DNA from: Anolis sagrei
Taxonomy: Eukaryota > Chordata > Lepidosauria > Squamata > Anolidae
Length of the DNA stretch: 64,000 nucleotides
Reading direction: 5' to 3'
Assembly: GCF_037176765.1 (NCBI RefSeq)
Contig: NC_090023.1
Location: forward strand, 108,506,366-108,570,365
Below the pieces are notes generated by a model that made no database searches, was not told the origin of the DNA, and saw only the letters and a program-made list of their open reading frames with translations. How positions within the stretch are numbered: position 1 is the stretch's first letter; every line of letters starts with the position of its first letter. A program made the translations under genes and the position numbers. This document shows positions 23,831 through 38,800 of this stretch, one piece after another.

Positions 23831-26800
23831 GCTCTGCACTTTTCCCTCTCTTGGGCTTTCCCAGCCAGGAGTCCTTCTTCTTGCCTGGCCCTCCCCAGGT
23901 GCCTCAGGTGCAACAGGAAGTCAAGGCAACCTGATGGGAAGGAGGAGCAGGCTTGCACTTGTTGGGAGAGATTCTCACTCCCAGGAAGGAAAGTTTGGTG
24001 GGAGCCGCAACTGGGGCTGGCTCTACACTGTCCAATTAAAGCAGTTTGGTACCACTTGGAACTGCCTTGGCTCAATGCTGTGGAGCCCTGGGATTTGTAG
24101 TTTTGGGAAGGGCATCAACACTCTCTGGCAGAGAAGGAGATAGAGCCCAAACTGCCTTGATTCCAGAGCATGGAGTCAAGGAAATTCACTAAGTGGTTTC
24201 AGACTGCAATATTGTAGGCCAACTTGGGCCCTCCTGGTGTTTTGGACTCTCTCTCTCTCTCTATCAGGCCTGGGCCAACTTGGGCCCTCCAGGTTGTTTT
24301 GGACTTCAACTCCCACCATTCCTAACAGCCTCAGGCCCCTTCCTTTTCCCCCTCAGCCGCTTAAGCCTGAGGCTGTTAGGAATGGTGGGAGTTGGAGTCC
24401 AAAACACCAGGAGGGCCCAAAGTTGGCCCATACCTGGTGTAGATGTATTCACAGCCTCTATCTAATTGGAAAGACCCTTTGGATGAACTTAATTGTGTCC
24501 TCCTCTAGCTGGAGATGAATGAGAAATGTGTACAGGGCATTCCCTCCCAGAAAGGAAACATATACACCTTTTATCCATGGTTATTTGAAAGCTAAGCCGA
24601 TCCATTGATGTTATTATCATGGTTGGGTCGGAATTACACATTTCATCTTAAATTGAGGCGTCCCTGCTTGTATCGAGGAAGCAAACCTTCCTTTAAAGTT
24701 ACAAACCTTGCTTAAAAGCTGACAAGTGTAATTTCATAACACTTGTCTTTACTATTGAGATCTTCAGTCCATTTGGGAGGTGGAATATATCAACGCCATC
24801 CAGAATTATAAGTTGTTGAGGTGTATACATTTGCAGGGAACACTATATATCTTGCTCTCTGGTTCACTGGTCATGTTCATTTCCCTACTTTTCAAAGCCC
24901 AATTACCAAAGGACTCAATTTATCTCCCTAAGAGAAAACTGGACAGCCCAAACCCCGAGGAATTATGTACCACTTGGTTGTTAGGAGGTCAGACTTCATA
25001 GAAACTTTTTCATTTCTTAGAATATTTTGCGGTACCCCAACTTGATAGTATAGGATTTTCCCAACAGTTTTTAATTGCCATATATACTCGAATATAAGCA
25101 GAATTTTTCAGCCCATTTTTTAGACTAAAAAATTCCCCCTCGGCTTGTATTAGATTCAAGGTTATTTATTATTTTACTCCATTACTATTATTATTTTTAT
25201 TACATTTATTATCTTACTCTCTTTGTTATTTTACTGATATAAAGACACTGTATGTCACAGCAAACGAGATATATATGCTGAGTTTCGTATCACAAAATCA
25301 CAAGTCAAACACTTCCCAAGCGTTTAGGACGGTGTGATGTATTTTCAAATGATGCGCGCAGATCTAAGTAAGGTGGCCTTTTGCAGTTGACTGATCGTGA
25401 TTTTGTCAATGTTTATTGTTTCCAAATGCCAACTGAGATCTTTTAGCATTGCACCCAGTTATTATTATTATCATCATTATTACTACATTTTACATTATTT
25501 TACTCTATTAAAATAGAGTAAAATAATGATACATGTTTTGATTGATTTTATTGATTCTGTTATGTAAGTAAGTAAAGTTTATTATGGTCAATGACCAGAT
25601 CACAACATGGGGACCCAGTCCCGTACATTCACATCAAACCCAAGGGGTTATACACTTCAAACTTTTAACAAATTTTAAAATTTAAACTAAAAACCAATAC
25701 AAGTAGTTATTAAAACATAACAACCCAGAAGATCATCCAACGCAGTCTAAAGAGAGGTAGTGGGGATGGCACCGGGGGTGAGGGGGGAATATCCAACCCT
25801 ATAAATATCAGTCTATGTCTGATTTCCCATCTATATTGCAGAGGAGAAGTTTAGGTCTTTTAACCCTGTTATGGTTTTATTATTCAATTGTTTTATTATA
25901 TTGAAATTGTATTTTATGGTCTTGGTACCAACTGTAAACCATCCCAAGTTGCCTGCGGGCTGAGAGGGATGGTATATAAATGCAGTAAATAAATAAATAA
26001 ATAAATATTATTATTTTATTACATTTATTATTTTACTCTATTTATTATGGTTATTATTGCATTTACTGTTTTACTCTATTATTACTGTAATTATTACATT
26101 TCCATTATTATTCCTCTATTATTTATTATTTTATCACATTTATTATTTTACTCTATGTATTATTGTTATCATTGCATTTATTATTTTACTCTATTATTAC
26201 TGTAATTATTACATTTCCATTATTTTTCTCTATTATTTATTATTTTTATTACATTTATTATTTTACTCTATTTATTATTACTTTATTATTATTGGAAGGG
26301 TACGTTAGCACATTTACATTGAAGATTAGAATAATGGTTTAATCAGAGTTGGACAGTCTTATCATAAATTACAGTTTTATGTAAATATTCAAAAACATTT
26401 ATCCTACTGATGCTTCAGTTAATGTAATTTTATTTTTATTTTATTTTGACATTTAGTAGTAGCTGCGGCATTTCCCACCCTCGGCTAATTCTTGGGATAA
26501 TACGTTTCCCCAGTTTTATGGTAAAATTAGGTGCCACGGCTTATATTTGGGTCAGCTTATACTCAAGTATATATGGTACTCTTTATGCTATTTATTTTCT
26601 AAGAAACAGCCACGAACCTCTTTGTCTTAGCAAGAAGCATGATTGGGTTCCTGTGAGTTTTCTAGGCCATGTTCCAGAAGCATTCTCTCCTGAAGTTTTG
26701 CCCACACCTATGGCAGGCATCCTCAGAGGTTATGAGGAACCTACAAACTATCTACAGACCCACTAAGAAAATCCAACAAATGCTACATTCAGTAAAGGAC

Positions 26801-29800
26801 AAGGAATCCTCTCACCTCTGTAGCTGTGAACAAGTCTACCTAGGGACCACCAAACACAGCATCATCCAAATATGAATTAAGGAACATGAAAGGCACTGCA
26901 GACTGATTCAACTTGAGAAGTCAGCCTTAGCAGGGCACCTGATGAACCAACCTGGACATAGCATATTATTTGAGAACACAGAAATGGTGGACCACTCTAA
27001 CAACCACTATGTCAGACTATACAGAGAAGCCACTGAAATCCACAAGCATGTGGACAGTTTCAACAGAAAGGAGGAACCATGAAAATGAACAAGATCTGGC
27101 TACCAGTATTTTAAAAAGTCTAAAATTATAACAGGAAATAAAGAACAACACTCAAACACAGGGGAACTCTAGACAAGAATCAATCAGGGCCAGCAAACAC
27201 CTCCCAACAAAGGATCCCCCAGTCAGCAACCAGCCAGGCCTTGAAGCTGTAAGGCCATTCAGTATTAAATAAGGTAGCCAATTGCAACATCCATACTTGC
27301 CTCCAAGAGACAAGAGTTCTTTCCCCCACCCTGGACATTCCACAGACATATAAACCCCACTTGCCTAGTTTTCAACAGACCTCACAACCTCTGAGGATGC
27401 CTTCCATAGATGTGGGCGAACGTCAGGAGAGAATGCTTCTGGGACATGACCATACAGCCCAAAAAACTCACAGCAATCCAGTGATTCTGGTTCTGAAAGC
27501 CTTCAAAAACCACAAGAAGCATGACGTATTTAAATATTTTAGAATACTGTAATTGAAGAGATTTTCTTTCACATATAAAACAATAATACATTTACAATGG
27601 GAATGTAATTTGAGGTGTTTTGAGTTCTGCAAGGCACCTGTGACCTCAATAAATAAAGAAATATTAATGTATACAGAAGTCCATAGTCACTGGAGATTAT
27701 GAAGAGACTGGGTGCTGTCTAGACAGAAGCTGTGGGTCATAGATACGCATTCCTTGTCATTCTAAAGGCCTGCTTCCTTAATGGAATCTGAACAGCAGGA
27801 CAGATGAGACATTAGTGATGCTCGATCAATATTTCCATGATCATGACGGGACAGTGGCTAATGCAATATTTATCGTTCTGCTGCATATCAACATGTAGAA
27901 AGACCCAGGGTTTGTGTAATTTTTTGTTTGTTTTCCATATAGTGAAATCTGTTGGTTAAACTTTTTCATGTATTATACGGTTGGTGGCAACTCTGGCATG
28001 TTTGTCCTGAATTTCAGATTGACGATTTTCAAGATGATCGTTGATTCAGGGTGAAATAAAATCTGTAGTATCTTCCAGTATTCTGGATGATTGGTTTAGT
28101 CATCACAGCTAATTGCATTTGGATGTATGTACCAAGGCTACAAAAGTGTAGAATTTCTAATCCTGACAATTAAATAGAAGATATATTAGTGTGAAATTGA
28201 CTATTTTGGGTCCACATTGATTCCTGAAGAGTAACAGCCAGCTCCTTCTGTACTTCATACCTTATTTCTTATGCACATATGTGTTATCAAAGGGTTTTAT
28301 GGAGACTCACTTTGGAGAACTGTCGCAGTCCGGCTTTAGGCTGGGTCATGGAACTGAGACTGATCTCTTTCGTGGATGATCTACATAGGGAACTCCACAG
28401 CGGGAGTCTGTCCCTGTTGGTTCTCTGGACCTCTCAGTGGCCTTTGATAGCATAGAACCTGGTATCCTTCTGGTATGCCTCGCAGGAATGGGGTTGGGGA
28501 CACGGTTCTGCAGTGGCTGCAGACCTTCCTGAAGGGTTGCTCTCAGACAGTGTTGTTGGGGACACCTGCGCAGCCCCACAGCCTTGTGGGGTCCCACTGG
28601 GTTCAGTATTATGTTTAATATCTACATGAAGCCACGGGGAGAGATCATCCAGAGTTTTGGAGTTCGATGTCATCTGTACACAGATGACGTCCAACTCTAC
28701 TACTCCTTCCCACCTCTCACTAAGGAGGCTGTTCAGGTCCTAAGCAGGTGCTTGGCAGCTGTGACGGTCTGGATGAGGGTGAACAAATTGAAATTGAATC
28801 CAGACAAGACAGAGGTACTCCTGGTCAGTCAAAAGGCCAAATAGGATGTAGGGTTACAGCCTGTTCTGGACGGGGTTACACTCTCCTTGAAGACACAGGT
28901 TTGCCACTTGGGAGTCCTCCTGGACTCACACCTGAGCCTGGAACCCCAGGTTTCAAGAGTGGACAGGGGAGCTTTCACACAATTAAAACTTGTACGCAAG
29001 CTGCACCCATACCTTAGGAAGTCAGACTTGGCCAAGGTAGTTCATGCTCTCATTACATCTCAAATAGACTACTGCAATAAGCTCTACATGGGGCTGCCTT
29101 TGAAGACTGTTTGGAAGCTCCAAGTAGTCCAACAGGCGACAGCCAGGTTGCTCACTGCAGCAATGTACAGAGAGCATACAACCCCCCTGTCGCGCCAGCT
29201 CCACTGGCTGCCGATCTGCTACCGAGCTCAATTCAGAGTGCTGGCTTTGGCCTATAAAGCTCTAAATGGCTCCAGTCCAACTTATCTGTCTGAACGTATT
29301 TCTTCCTATGAACCTGTAGAGAGTTAAGTTCCGTGGGGGAGGGCCTGCTTTTGGTCCCATTGCAAGTGCGACTGGTGGGGAGGAGAGACAGGGCCTTCTC
29401 GGTGGTGGTCCCCCAGTTGTGGAACTCCCTTCCTCCTGGTGTTCAGGAAAAAGTGAAGACCTGGTTTTGCAGTTATTTGGATAGTGCAACATAGAATTCA
29501 GCACAATGTAGCACACAAAGGAGGACTTTAGGAGGACTTTGGGTATCATGCTTTTAAAGTTTTATGATATGTATGTTTTTATTTGTTTTATTGCACTGAT
29601 GTATTGTATTTTATGTTGTTGATTATGCGGCATTGAATATTGCCATACTGTATGCACTCTGACTCCCCTGCAAGGGTGAGAAGAGCAGTATAGAACTATA
29701 TTAAGTAAAGAAATAAATAACTGATGGAATAGCATAGAATAGAGGTAGTATGCTGCTATCACCTCAGCATAACAGAGCTGCAAACCCAAACAGAGCTGAA

Positions 29801-32800
29801 AACAAAGAGTTTGTAAGTATTATGAAGCAGTATGGAAAAGGACCCTTGCACACTAGCCTTACACTGCATATGTCGTTTTGTCATTACAGTTATGAAACAT
29901 ATCATGAAATCAAGGTGTCTATTTACTCTGTGTGAAATAAGGCCTGTGACAAAACGTGTGATTGAAATGTGCAGAAATGTCTATCCTTTAAAAAATATTC
30001 AGTACAACCCCTGTATCCGCTGAAGATATGTTCCAAGACACTGCTGGAGAAATGCAACTGTGTATAATATATTTTCACAATACTTGGGCTGGACACTTCC
30101 CATAGAATAGCACTGGAGGATCTAAAGAGGCCCACAAAACTCTTGTGGAGGGGAGAGATATTTTCTTTCACTGTGTGTAACTGAAACCATGGATACGTCC
30201 CTAATAGCATAAAAAGGCAAATCTCTGTTGGCCTCCAAATGCATTGAAAATAAAAATCCTTCCTCTTTGATATATTTTCCATATCTATATCTTTATGTAT
30301 TATGTATTGGTATATGTGTGTGCATAAGAACCTATAGGTTTTCTGATTAGAAAGTCTTATGGTTGCGTCATGGTCCTCAGCCTAAACTACTGTTTGGCAA
30401 GATACAGAAGGCTTTGTTCTCATGCTTCCTTTGAAGCTACAAGAAGTTCAGAAATTCTGGCTCTACTTTCAGTAAAGGTCAAGGTTTCCCCTTGAGTCTA
30501 GTTGCGTCTGACTCTGAGGGGTGTCCAACTAGCAGTTGGTGCTCATCTCCATTTTTAAGCTGAAGAGTCGGCATTGTCCGTAGACACCTCCAAGGTCATG
30601 TGGCCAGCATGACTGCATGAAATGCCGTTACCTTCCTGCCAAAGCCATATCCCTTGATCTACTCACATTTGCATATTTTTGAACTGCTAGGTTGGCAGAA
30701 GCTGGGGCTAATAACGGGAGCTCACCCCATCTCACTGATTTGAACCACTGACCTTCTGGTCAGCAAGTTCTGCAGCTTAGTAGTTTAAACCGCTGTGTCA
30801 CCATGACCCCTTCCTCTGCTTTTAGTTCAGTTCATTTTGTTGTAATTAAGTCCCACAAATTGTAATTAACACGAACTAAAGTTAGTTTAATTTCAATTTT
30901 TTTTGGGTTGAAAGTTGATTTATTTAAACTTACTAAAAGTGTTAGCTGCAGTTCCTCATTTCGGATGACAGGGGAAATCATAATTAACTAAAAGTCGTAG
31001 CAAACTCTTCCAAAGTCCTTTCTATTGCTCAGGAAAGGCTGCATGAATTTAGGAGGACTAGGCATATTTCTGTTTTATTGAGCCATCATTAAGCATAACA
31101 CCCAAATATGCATACTGTTTTTTTTTCCTTTAGTAAAAAATTACAATGCTAAGAAAATTAAAAGTTGAAGTGTTCCTTTTATCTTCTTCTTTCTGGATCA
31201 CTATTGTGGGAACAGAGATGTGAATATTCACTATGGGATATGTGGTATGCTGATGGATTTAGCATATTATTTACCTTTTTTCATGGGACCCAGAAGAAGT
31301 GGAGTGGGAGTCTTATCTCTTTTCATTGTTTTAGTGGATCGTGTGAAATAGTCCAAAGTTCCTAGTAACAAATTTGATACTATTTGAATGTCTTCAGAAT
31401 CACAAAAATCCCATTCCAAGTGTTATCTTGAAAATGTTTTGGCAGGAACGGTTATTGCTCCCTTCAAAGGGCCCTTCCACACCCATATAACCCAGAATAT
31501 GAAAGCAAAAAAATCCCACAATATCTACTTTGAGCTGGGTTATCTGAGTCCACACTGCCATATATTTCAGTTCAAAGCAGATAATGTGGGATTTTATTCA
31601 GCTGTGTGGAAAGGCCCAAAGTTTCCCAAAATCAGTTAATTCCACACTGTCTGTCTGAGAATTACCTTCTGTTTGGGTATAGAAATGGAGCTTATTTAGC
31701 TGCATAAAACTAATCTCTGTTTGTCTTGCAGAGTGGATTCCTATGGATTTGAAAGGCCCACAGACTTTGACTATGTGACATATGAAGATTTCTTTTCTGG
31801 ATACTTAGTAGTACTCACCAGAAGAGCAATCAAATGGTCCAAGCTTTTAAAGGGAAATAATAGTGTATCTAAAAGCTTAAAAGGTAAGAGTTCAATGTGT
31901 TGTAGGATTTTAAAAATATGAACACAACACTTGAATTAAAAGTTGTTCTCTTTTTTACTGTCGTTTAATTTATTGTCCTCAATTTACTTAAAACACTGAA
32001 AAAATATGTACATGATTGTGATTGCCTTTCTTTTTCAATATTTATTTGTATGTTTATGACCCATATAATGACTGAAAAACAGCAAAGACGTCAACTTCTT
32101 GATTTCCTGGTTGACCAAGAATGGGTTGTTTTCAATTCTGTGTTGTCCTTGTAAGAAATCGTTGTTGCTTCTCTACTTGTCTGGTTACTTGTTGCAAAAG
32201 TAGTACAGTCAGTTGTCTTGGACAGAAAGTGTTTTCCCCCTATTTCTGTTTTCTAGAGCCTGGCGTATTTGGAAATTTGGACTTTCACTTGTAAGCCACT
32301 TTAAAAACAAGCTGAAATGTGAAATCACTCCACCGCAGGCATGGGCAAACTTCGGCCCTCCCGGTGTTTTGGACTTCAACTCCCTGAATTCCTTAAGTGT
32401 CTGAGGGAGAAAAGGAAAGGGCCTGAGGCTGTTAGGAATTGTGGGAGTTGAAGTCCAAAACACGTGGAGGGCCCAAGTTTGCCCATGCCTGATCTACATA
32501 TGTTTCTGAAAAGATTACAAGCATAATCTAAAGTGAGGCAGTCAGCTAATATTTGAACTCCATGTTCATCTTCATATAATAGGTTAAACCAAAGAGTCCC
32601 CTATATGAACACAAAGGCAGTTCTGTAACCTTAAGGGTAGATATTTGGGGTTCTTTTCTTTACTGATTCCACTTGCCATTATTTAATATCATCCCTTTTA
32701 TTGTTGGGATTAGATTTTCAGTGGTCTGGGAATTATAACAGATTGTGGTGGAGGTTCCTTCTTTGGAGGCTTTTAGAGGCTGGATGGTCATCTGTTGGGA

Positions 32801-35800
32801 GTGCTTTGAATGTGATTCTCCTGCTTCTTGGCAGAATGGGGTTGGACTGGATGGCAAACAAAGTCTCTTCCAACTCAGTGATGCTATGATTCTATGGGTG
32901 TCATTTCATGAAGTCCTCCCTGACCCAAAATTTAGTATGCAAGCCAATGAGATAAATTTTTGTTGGTTTAAGGGTGATCCATATAACAAAATTCTATAAC
33001 GAACACAGAGGTGATACATCTTGAAATGTAAAGCCAATTAAAGACTTGCATTATAGCATATCCATGGTCATGATCATTTGAAGCTTAAGAAGAAGCATTC
33101 TCAGATGTAGTTTATTCCCATGTGAAAAGACATACAATAGAGTCTCACTTATCCAGCCTTTGCTCATCCAATGTTCTGTATTATCCAGTGTAGTCTGCCT
33201 CCCGCCCAGATCCACAGCTGTTTTAATACATTGCGATGTTTGGTCCTAAATTCGTAAATATGGTAATTACTACATGTTACCGTGTATTGAACTGCTGTTT
33301 TTGTCAATTTGTTGTAAAACATGATATTTTGGTGCTTCATTTGTAAAATCATAATGTAATTTGGCGTTTAATAGGCTTTTCCTCAATCCCTCCTTATACC
33401 TAACATTTTCGCATATCCAATGTTCTGTTGGCCCGTTTCTGTTGGATAAGCGAGACTCCACTGTATTTGTTTTTATGTCTCACTGTTTGTCTGGCACGTT
33501 TACTGATGGAGTGATAGCATGTAATTATGAAGTTTTGTGTACTGACGAAAGCTCTATAACTAGTTCGACGAGAAGGTGTCACAAACTGTTGAGGTTCATT
33601 CTCATCACTTTGTGCAATCAAAGGGCTGACTGAAAATCATGAAGTTGTGCCTAACTAGGAAAATGTTTATAGATTCTTTAAATATGTAATTCACAGTTCT
33701 GTATATCTTTCTAAATTCAAACAATATACATGCAGTTCCCAAGTTATGAACAAGATAGGTTCTGCAGGTTGGTTATTAAATTGAATTTTTATGTCAGAAC
33801 AGGTACATTTTTTAAAGTGTTAACTTCAGTCAAAAATAGAGATTTTAGCTTTGAATAGCACAGGGAAGGGTTGTTTTGCTGTCTGTGCCCCTGTGATAAT
33901 TGGATTTTGAAAATTTTGGCTTGCTGTGGAAACAAGGATTGGTGACAAAGCTTCAAGGGGGACAGCTTTTTGCCATGAAAACTCTTTCAGGAGTGAATTT
34001 CCTTTCCTAGGATAGCTTCCCTTTCACTTCCTGTTGTCTCACCCCCGTTCTTAACTATTAGTCATTTGTAAGTCAGACATTTGTAAGTCTGGGACTGCTT
34101 GTATGTATTTTGGGCATTCAAGGATTTTCTCACCATTATGGTAAACTTAGCAAGCTCAGTTTTTATTTAAATTGAAAATATGTGTTCTGTCTTCAAAAGA
34201 TTCATTTAGCAAATGTTATTGGCAAACATCCTCAGAAGTTGTGAGGTCTGTTTGAAACTAGGCAAGTGAGGTTTATATATCTGTGGAATGTCCAGGATGG
34301 GAGAAAGAACTCTTGTCTGCTTGAGGTAAATGTGAATTTGCCATTGGCCACCTTGATTACTATTAAATGGGCTTACAGCTTCAAAGCCTGGCTGGTTGCT
34401 GCCTGAGGGAATCCTTTGTTGGGAGGTGTTAGCTGGCCCTGATTGCTTCATATCAGGAATTCCCCTGTTGTTTGAGTGTTCTTCTTTATTTACTGTCCAG
34501 ATTTTAGTAGTCAAAACTCCAAAATCAGGACAGCAAATAAAGAGCCATAATAAATAAATGTGGCCAATTGCAACATTCACACTTGCCTCAGCAAGACAAT
34601 ATTTCTTTCTCCCACCCTGGACATTATTCCACAGATATAAAAACCTCACTTGCCTTGTTTCAAACAGACCTCACAACCTCTGAGGATGCATGCCATAGAT
34701 GTGGGTGAAACATCACGAGAGAATGCTTCTGGAATATGGCCATACAGACCAAAAAACTCACAGCAACCCAGTGATTCCACCCATGAAAGCCTTCGACAAC
34801 ATGTTCTTGACAAAGTTTTAAATGTGTCATCTTGACTGTGTATGGTTGGACTCAGACCCAAATAACTTGTGAGTTTGTGATGGGTGATGGCAGGTAGTGA
34901 GAAGAGTTATCCTTATTTCAACTTAAAATGAAATATATGCAGTATATTTAAAAACACACATCCCACAAATAATTAATACAGATTTATGCATTGGTAGTCT
35001 TTTTTTTTTTGTTTTCAACTGGTAGCTGAGAAATGGATGCATAGTCTATGTAAAATGTAAATGGATTATTCTTTGCAGGAGGCCTCTGGGTCTGCTGTCA
35101 TAATATGAGCCAGTGTTAAAGTATAATGAGTGTATGTTAAGCCGCAGGGCTGTTTTCCCCTTGTGTTGGCCATCAAAGCCATAAGGCAGGCTCTGCTTCT
35201 AGCATCTGATTTAACTGCGTTCCAGCTGGCTTTGCTTTCAGAATCAATAGCCATGATGGGAAAGGGTCATTTCGAAAGGCAAAAGAGACGTTATGGGAAC
35301 AGTACTCAAACTGAGTGCTTTTCTTCTTGGCATAACTATGCAAATATTCTAACAGTCAGGGAAAGAAATTATCATTCATATTTCTTTCAGTTCCATTTTA
35401 TAAGATAGGATAACTATTTGGGTATCCCGATACATAGCTGCATTTTGTGTGGTAAATTTGAAACATGTTATGAAATTGTAGTTGTTTTTTATATTTACAA
35501 AGTGATTTGTACAATATAACATTTTTGAAGATTTCTGTTCTCTTTTGCCCTGTTTCCCCCAAAATAAGACCTATCCTGAAAATAAGCCATAGCATGATTT
35601 TTCAGGATTTTTGAGGCTGCTCAAAATGTAAGACCTACTTCAAAAATAATCCTAGTTACAATTAAATAAAATATATCAAATTGGGGGGAAAGATATCCTC
35701 TGAAAATAAGCCCTAACACATCTTTCAGAGCAATAATTAACACAAGAGTGACTAAAATGATAAAAGGTCTGGAGAACAAGCCCTATGAGGAGCGGCTTAA

Positions 35801-38800
35801 CGAGCTGGGCATGTTTAGCCTGAAGAAGAGAAGGCTGAGAGAGGATATGATCGCCATGTATAAATATGTGAGAGGAAGCCACAGGGAGGAGGGAGCAAGC
35901 TTGTTTTCTGCTTCCCTGGAGACTAGGACGCGGAACAATGGCTTCAAACTACAAGAGAGGAGATTCCATCTGAACATGAGGAAGAACTTCCTGACTGTGA
36001 GAGCCGTTCAGCAGTGGAACTCTCTGCCCCGGAGTGTGGTGGAGGCTCCTTCTTTGGAAGCTTTTAAACAGAGGCTGGATGGCCATCTGTCAGGGGTGAT
36101 TTGAATGCAATATTCCTGCTTCTTGGCAGGGGGTTGGACTGGATGGCCCATGAGGTCTCTTCCAACTCTTTGATTCTATGATTCTATGATTCTACAAGTC
36201 TCTGTCATATTTTCAGAGAAACAGGGTATCTAGTTTGCTGGATTGTGTATGATCTAGAGTTTCTTATTTGGTTAATTTTTTGCATGGCCCTTATAGCAAA
36301 TGATGGAGTATTTGTGTAATTTGAGTTTCGGCTGGGAACACACTTGAAATGTCACAAATTGCCTCTACCGAACATTGCTGCTGAAATCCTAGCACTTCTT
36401 GTGGGAAACATGGCAGGGAAGGAGCATGCATGACGTTCCAAGGAGAATCATACATATTTTTTCTTGTGTGCCATGTGTCCCAACAAAATTGCTGGTATGT
36501 TGACACATCCACAGTAGTTCCCGTGGCAGTGGAAACTTAGCAGAACCTTTGTTGTCCCAGCTTTAGTTTAGACATACTTAATTTTTCCGTGTACACTTAG
36601 ACATTTTCATTGTTTTCTAAACCATTCCACCCACTGTTAAATACATTCCTCATTGTAAGTTTGATATTACTTTGCTAACTCCCTGATAGTCTCATTGAGG
36701 AAACAAGGGCCTGCGTTCTGTTTCAAGATCAGCAATTCATCTCTGTTTTCACTAATATATTAACATAGGTTCCATGGTTTCTACCACCCCACAGGGTTGC
36801 TGTGGAGAATGTGGGGAAAGCTTGCATGGGTTGCTAAAGTAGGGCTGGGAATCATAGACTATATGAACCCTTGTGCCGGCTGAACTGCTGACCTGAAAGC
36901 CATTGGTTCGAATCCGCAAGATGGGGTGAGGTCCTGTTTGTCAGCTCCAGCTTCCCATGCGGGGACATGAGAAAAGCCTCCCACAGGATGGTAACACACC
37001 CAGGTGTCCCCTGGGCAACATCCTTGCTGACAGCCCATTCTCTCACACTAGAAGCAACTTGCAGTTTCTCAAGTCTCTTCTGACACAATAACAAAAAATC
37101 AGACTGTAATTTCCAGTGAAGCCCCCAGTGGCTCAGTGGGTTAAACTGCTGAGCTGCTAAACTTGTTGACTGAAAGGTCGCAGGTTCAAGTCCGGGGAGC
37201 GGCGTGAGCTTCTGCTGTCAGCCCCAGCTTCTGCCAACCTAGCAGTTTGAAAACATGCAAATGTGAATAGATCAATAGGTACCGCTCCGGCGGGAAGGTA
37301 AGGGCACTCCATGCAGTCATGCCAGCACATGACTTTGGAGCTGTCTATGGACAACGCCAGCTCTTTGGCTTAGAGATGAGCACCAACCCCCAGTGTTGGA
37401 CACAACTGGACTTAATGTCAGGGGAAAACCTTTACCTTTGCTTAATTTCCAGTAGTCCTAGTTAATATAGGCAATGCTAAGTAAAACTGGGGTTTGCAGT
37501 TCAATATTATTGGGAAGGAAGAGCTGCATGATTCCTACCCCTGGGCTATAGGAAAACAATTGATCTTGCTTTAATCCCTCATAGACCTTCACAATTGCAG
37601 TTTCTCAAGTCACTCCTGACACAAAAAATGCCCTTAATATATTAAGTTCTCCACTGTGTCTTATACAAATAGAGAAGGTGTACTCAAGTCATATATGTGT
37701 GTTTTTTTATTGCAGTGAAACGCTACATCAGGAAAGGCATTCCAAATGAGCACCGGCCGCTGGTATGGATGGTGGTCAGTGGTGCTCAAGCCCACATGGA
37801 ACAAAACCCTGGGTACTACCAGAAGCTTCTTGATGGGGACAAAAATGACAAGCTGGTGGAAACAATTAAAACAGGTGAACTTCTAAATACATATCTATAT
37901 GTATTTTTTCCCCCTGATAAGCTAGGAGCTCATAGTATAGGCAATTTTGGCCTTGAATGGACATTTAGAGATGTATTGTTATTTTAATCCTCTTTGTAGA
38001 TGTAGCAGGAGGCATTTCAAGTTTTCAGTTCTTGCAAGTGTAAATAAACCATAAATTATAGAATAACTTACAGCAATGCTACAAATAACCCCCTTTTAAA
38101 AAATAGAGTGCAATGTGGAATGATGGATAGATCATGGTAGTTGCTGAGACTGGAAACTTGTAGTCAAGGGTTGACCCAATTATGTAGTTGAAATAATGAC
38201 TTGAAATAGCTGGTGTTGTCCTGTACTGTTATTACAGGATGTAATTCTTCCTTCTCTCATTCTGTTCCTGAGGGGGGGGGGGGGAGGACCAAGTCCCAAG
38301 ATCCAAGAAACCCTAATCATCACTGTTACCCAACCCAATATGTCCCAAGTTGCATCTATATTATAGAATTAATACTGTTTAGAAACACTTTAACTGCCAT
38401 GTCTCAATGCTATGGAATCATTGGAGCTGTTGTTTTACAGAGCCTTTGAGCTTTTCTGTAGAAGACTAAAAGTTTCTCACTAAACTATAAATCCCAGGAT
38501 TCCATAGCATTATGTGATATTTAAAGTAATAGTATTCCCCATAGTAACCTATGGATGCGAGAGCTGGACCATAAGGAAGACTGAATGAAGGAAAATAGAT
38601 GCTTTTGAACTGTGGTACTGGAGGAAAATTCTGAGAGTGTCTTGGACCGCGTGAAGATCCAACCAGACCATACTCCAGGAAATAAAGCCCAGCTGCTCAC
38701 TGGGTGGAAGGATATTAGAGGCAAAGATGAAGTACTTTGGCCACATAATGAGAAGACAGGAAAGCTTAGAGAAGACAATGATGCTTGGGAAAATGGAAGG

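Noticed and set aside
23295-24075. Long overlapping open frames on both strands (178, 166, 160 and 192 codons)
   Set aside because: They lie in CpG-rich, stop-poor promoter DNA, overlap in several frames and are Arg/Pro/Ser/Glu low-complexity. Only the last 59 bases of the first one are real coding sequence (GRTP1 exon 1).
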